From Flavisphingomonas formosensis (GTDB taxonomy: Bacteria > Pseudomonadota > Alphaproteobacteria > Sphingomonadales > Sphingomonadaceae): a DNA stretch of 64,000 bases. The position numbers were made by a program, and so were the translations under genes. The notes below the pieces were generated by a model, which was not told the DNA's origin, did no database searches, and saw only the letters and a program-made list of their open reading frames with translations. Of the stretch, positions 63,238-64,000 are shown piece after piece; the first letter of the stretch is position 1, and each line of letters starts with the position of its first letter. The stretch spans positions 17,977-81,976 of the forward strand of contig NZ_WRPK01000016.1 in assembly GCF_009755815.1 (NCBI RefSeq), given 5' to 3'.

Positions 63238-63896
63238 CAGACGACGAGGATCGGCGTGAACAGCCTGCTGTGGTCGAGGCTGTCGTTCAGCACGCAATCG
63301 TCATGCTGCACCCAGCAATGCGCAGCAAATGGCGCCAGCTTGACCGCGAATACCAGGGACGCGGGAATCGACGCGGCGATGAGACGATCGGTCAGCGCCA
63401 GCGAATAGAGCAGGCATCTCCGGTTCGGGCTGATCAACCGGCCCGAAGCGAGATAGGCGCCGGTGATCTCGCCGATATGAGACGATCGCGCCTTAACCTC
63501 GGCGATAGCCTGCTTCCTCCGTCTTATCGCAGCGAGGATGGACTCCAGCGCCCGAAATCTGAGTTCGAGAGCATGGATCGCGAGCGATGCGAGCGCCGTC
63601 GCTCGCTGTCCGCGGACGGGCGACACGACGGCGGAGTCGACGAGCGAACGGCTGGCCTCGCGCAGCGTTGCAGGTCGCAGGCTCGTCGGGCCGGCGGTCT
63701 CGATCAGAACGCCGTCCTGGATGAGGGGTTTCAGAGCATCGAGGACACCGGGATCATGCTCGTTCGCGATCAGGCGCAAAAGCGCCCCGGAGATCTGTTC
63801 GGAGACCCCAAGATAGCGGTCGGCGGCAATGTCGAGAAAAACGACATGCCGATCGAGCACGCAGAAGGTCAGATTGTCGCGCAGCGCAAAACCCAT
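63237..63896 (-). CDS. Lasso-peptide B protein (fused RRE and leader peptidase)
   Basis: This 219-residue protein is read from the ATG at 63896, with GAGG upstream. The N-terminal ~75 residues are a PqqD-like RRE domain (DRHVVFLDIAADRYLGVSEQISG) that binds the precursor leader. The C-terminal ~110 residues are the transglutaminase-like cysteine peptidase: Cys in NRRCLLYSLAL, His in FAAHCWVQHDD and Asp in VLND. The fused form is normal for proteobacterial lasso loci. The precursor gene should be directly upstream on the minus strand, beyond the window edge. Confidence 0.92.
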   Translation of the reverse strand: MGFALRDNLTFCVLDRHVVFLDIAADRYLGVSEQISGALLRLIANEHDPGVLDALKPLIQDGVLIETAGPTSLRPATLREASRSLVDSAVVSPVRGQRATALASLAIHALELRFRALESILAAIRRRKQAIAEVKARSSHIGEITGAYLASGRLISPNRRCLLYSLALTDRLIAASIPASLVFAVKLAPFAAHCWVQHDDCVLNDSLDHSRLFTPILVV

Positions 63897-63923
63897 GACG
63901 TCGCCTCACACGCGAATGTGGCG

Positions 63924-63947
63924 GGGGGGCGGGAGGGCCCGCCCCCC
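63924..63947 (-). terminator. GC-rich hairpin between precursor and B gene
   Basis: GGGGGGCGGG (63924-63933) and CCCGCCCCCC (63938-63947) form a perfect 10-bp stem with a 4-nt loop, 27 nt before the B start. In many proteobacterial lasso loci a stem-loop between A and B genes limits read-through, so the precursor is made in excess. A second small hairpin (GGCG-AATA-CGCC) is at 63964-63975. Confidence 0.72.
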
Positions 63948-64000
63948 ACAGGAATAAGGGGGGGGCGAATACGCCGCCCACACCGGCAGGAGGGGTGCAG

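Noticed and set aside
63754..63981. A 75-codon minus-strand frame and a second frame ending at about 63908 as the lasso precursor
   Set aside because: Both are built from C/G runs of the A-B hairpin region, have no leader-like Thr at -2, and no Gly-initiated core with Asp/Glu at ring position 7-9. The precursor is more likely beyond 64000.
1..64000. CRISPR arrays, rRNA and tRNA genes
   Set aside because: No regularly spaced repeats of 25-40 bp and no tRNA- or rRNA-like sequences were seen by eye on either strand; a tRNAscan and a repeat finder would be decisive.

Overview
The window looks like a chromosomal segment of a Sphingomonadaceae-type alphaproteobacterium. Supporting points are the high GC content, two large TonB-dependent receptors, a FecI/FecR/TonB-receptor/isopeptidase lasso-peptide locus of the kind typical of sphingomonads and caulobacters, an ECF41-type sigma factor unit, and Gly/Ala/Arg-rich proteins. 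No rRNA, tRNA or CRISPR array is visible.

Region 1 (1-15.4 kb) is a catabolic island. It holds a truncated alpha/beta-hydrolase, a TonB receptor divergent from an AraC regulator, a short-chain dehydrogenase split by an IS5-family element, a quinone-oxidoreductase-like enzyme, a CitMHS-type carboxylate transporter and a LysR regulator. Divergent from LysR runs a plus-strand operon: secreted DUF6351-like protein, class III CoA-transferase, cupin and two alpha/beta-hydrolases. The last hydrolase is a close paralogue of the truncated one at the left edge. The set suggests uptake, hydrolysis, CoA activation and oxidation of an ester-type or terpenoid/aromatic-type substrate that I cannot name. The following 0.8 kb (15.4-16.2 kb) is gene-poor, with a possible Abi-family remnant and an IS-end-like inverted repeat.

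Region 2 (16.2-28.9 kb) holds lipoproteins, small membrane and secreted proteins, a tandem pair of paralogues, a MerR-type regulator with a VIT-domain protein, and a large winged-helix/kinase/TPR protein. Three near-identical inverted repeats (TRACA-N7-TGTTAAAAG) stand before two lipoprotein genes and the MerR gene, which points to a small regulon.

Region 3 (29.3-50.8 kb) is a defence-like island. First comes a four-gene run: SIR2-domain protein, small middle protein, Rad50/SMC-like ATPase with a zinc hook, and a 1517-residue P-loop ATPase with a helical-repeat tail. A housekeeping ECF41 unit follows (carboxymuconolactone decarboxylase, NmrA-like epimerase, membrane protein, sigma factor) with divergent TGTCAC-N-CGTC promoters. 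Next is a minus-strand operon combining a sigma-like regulator, a small protein, an IrrE-type zincin fused to a UvrD helicase and nuclease-like tail, and a complete ubiquitin-like set (Ubl ending in Gly, E2, JAB deubiquitinase, E1). Divergent from it is a P-loop/Mrr-nuclease fusion. This ubiquitin-like/helicase operon and the SIR2/SMC/ATPase run are the best candidates for undescribed systems.

Region 4 (50.8-64 kb) starts with an IS91-type remnant and a truncated sigma-like gene. It continues with a lasso-peptide locus: FecI sigma, FecR, STN-type TonB receptor and isopeptidase on the plus strand, and cyclase (C) and fused B protein on the minus strand. The precursor gene should lie just beyond position 64000. 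A hipBA toxin-antitoxin pair sits inside the locus, flanked by a direct duplication of about 0.8 kb that carries the 3' ends of hipA and of the cyclase gene.
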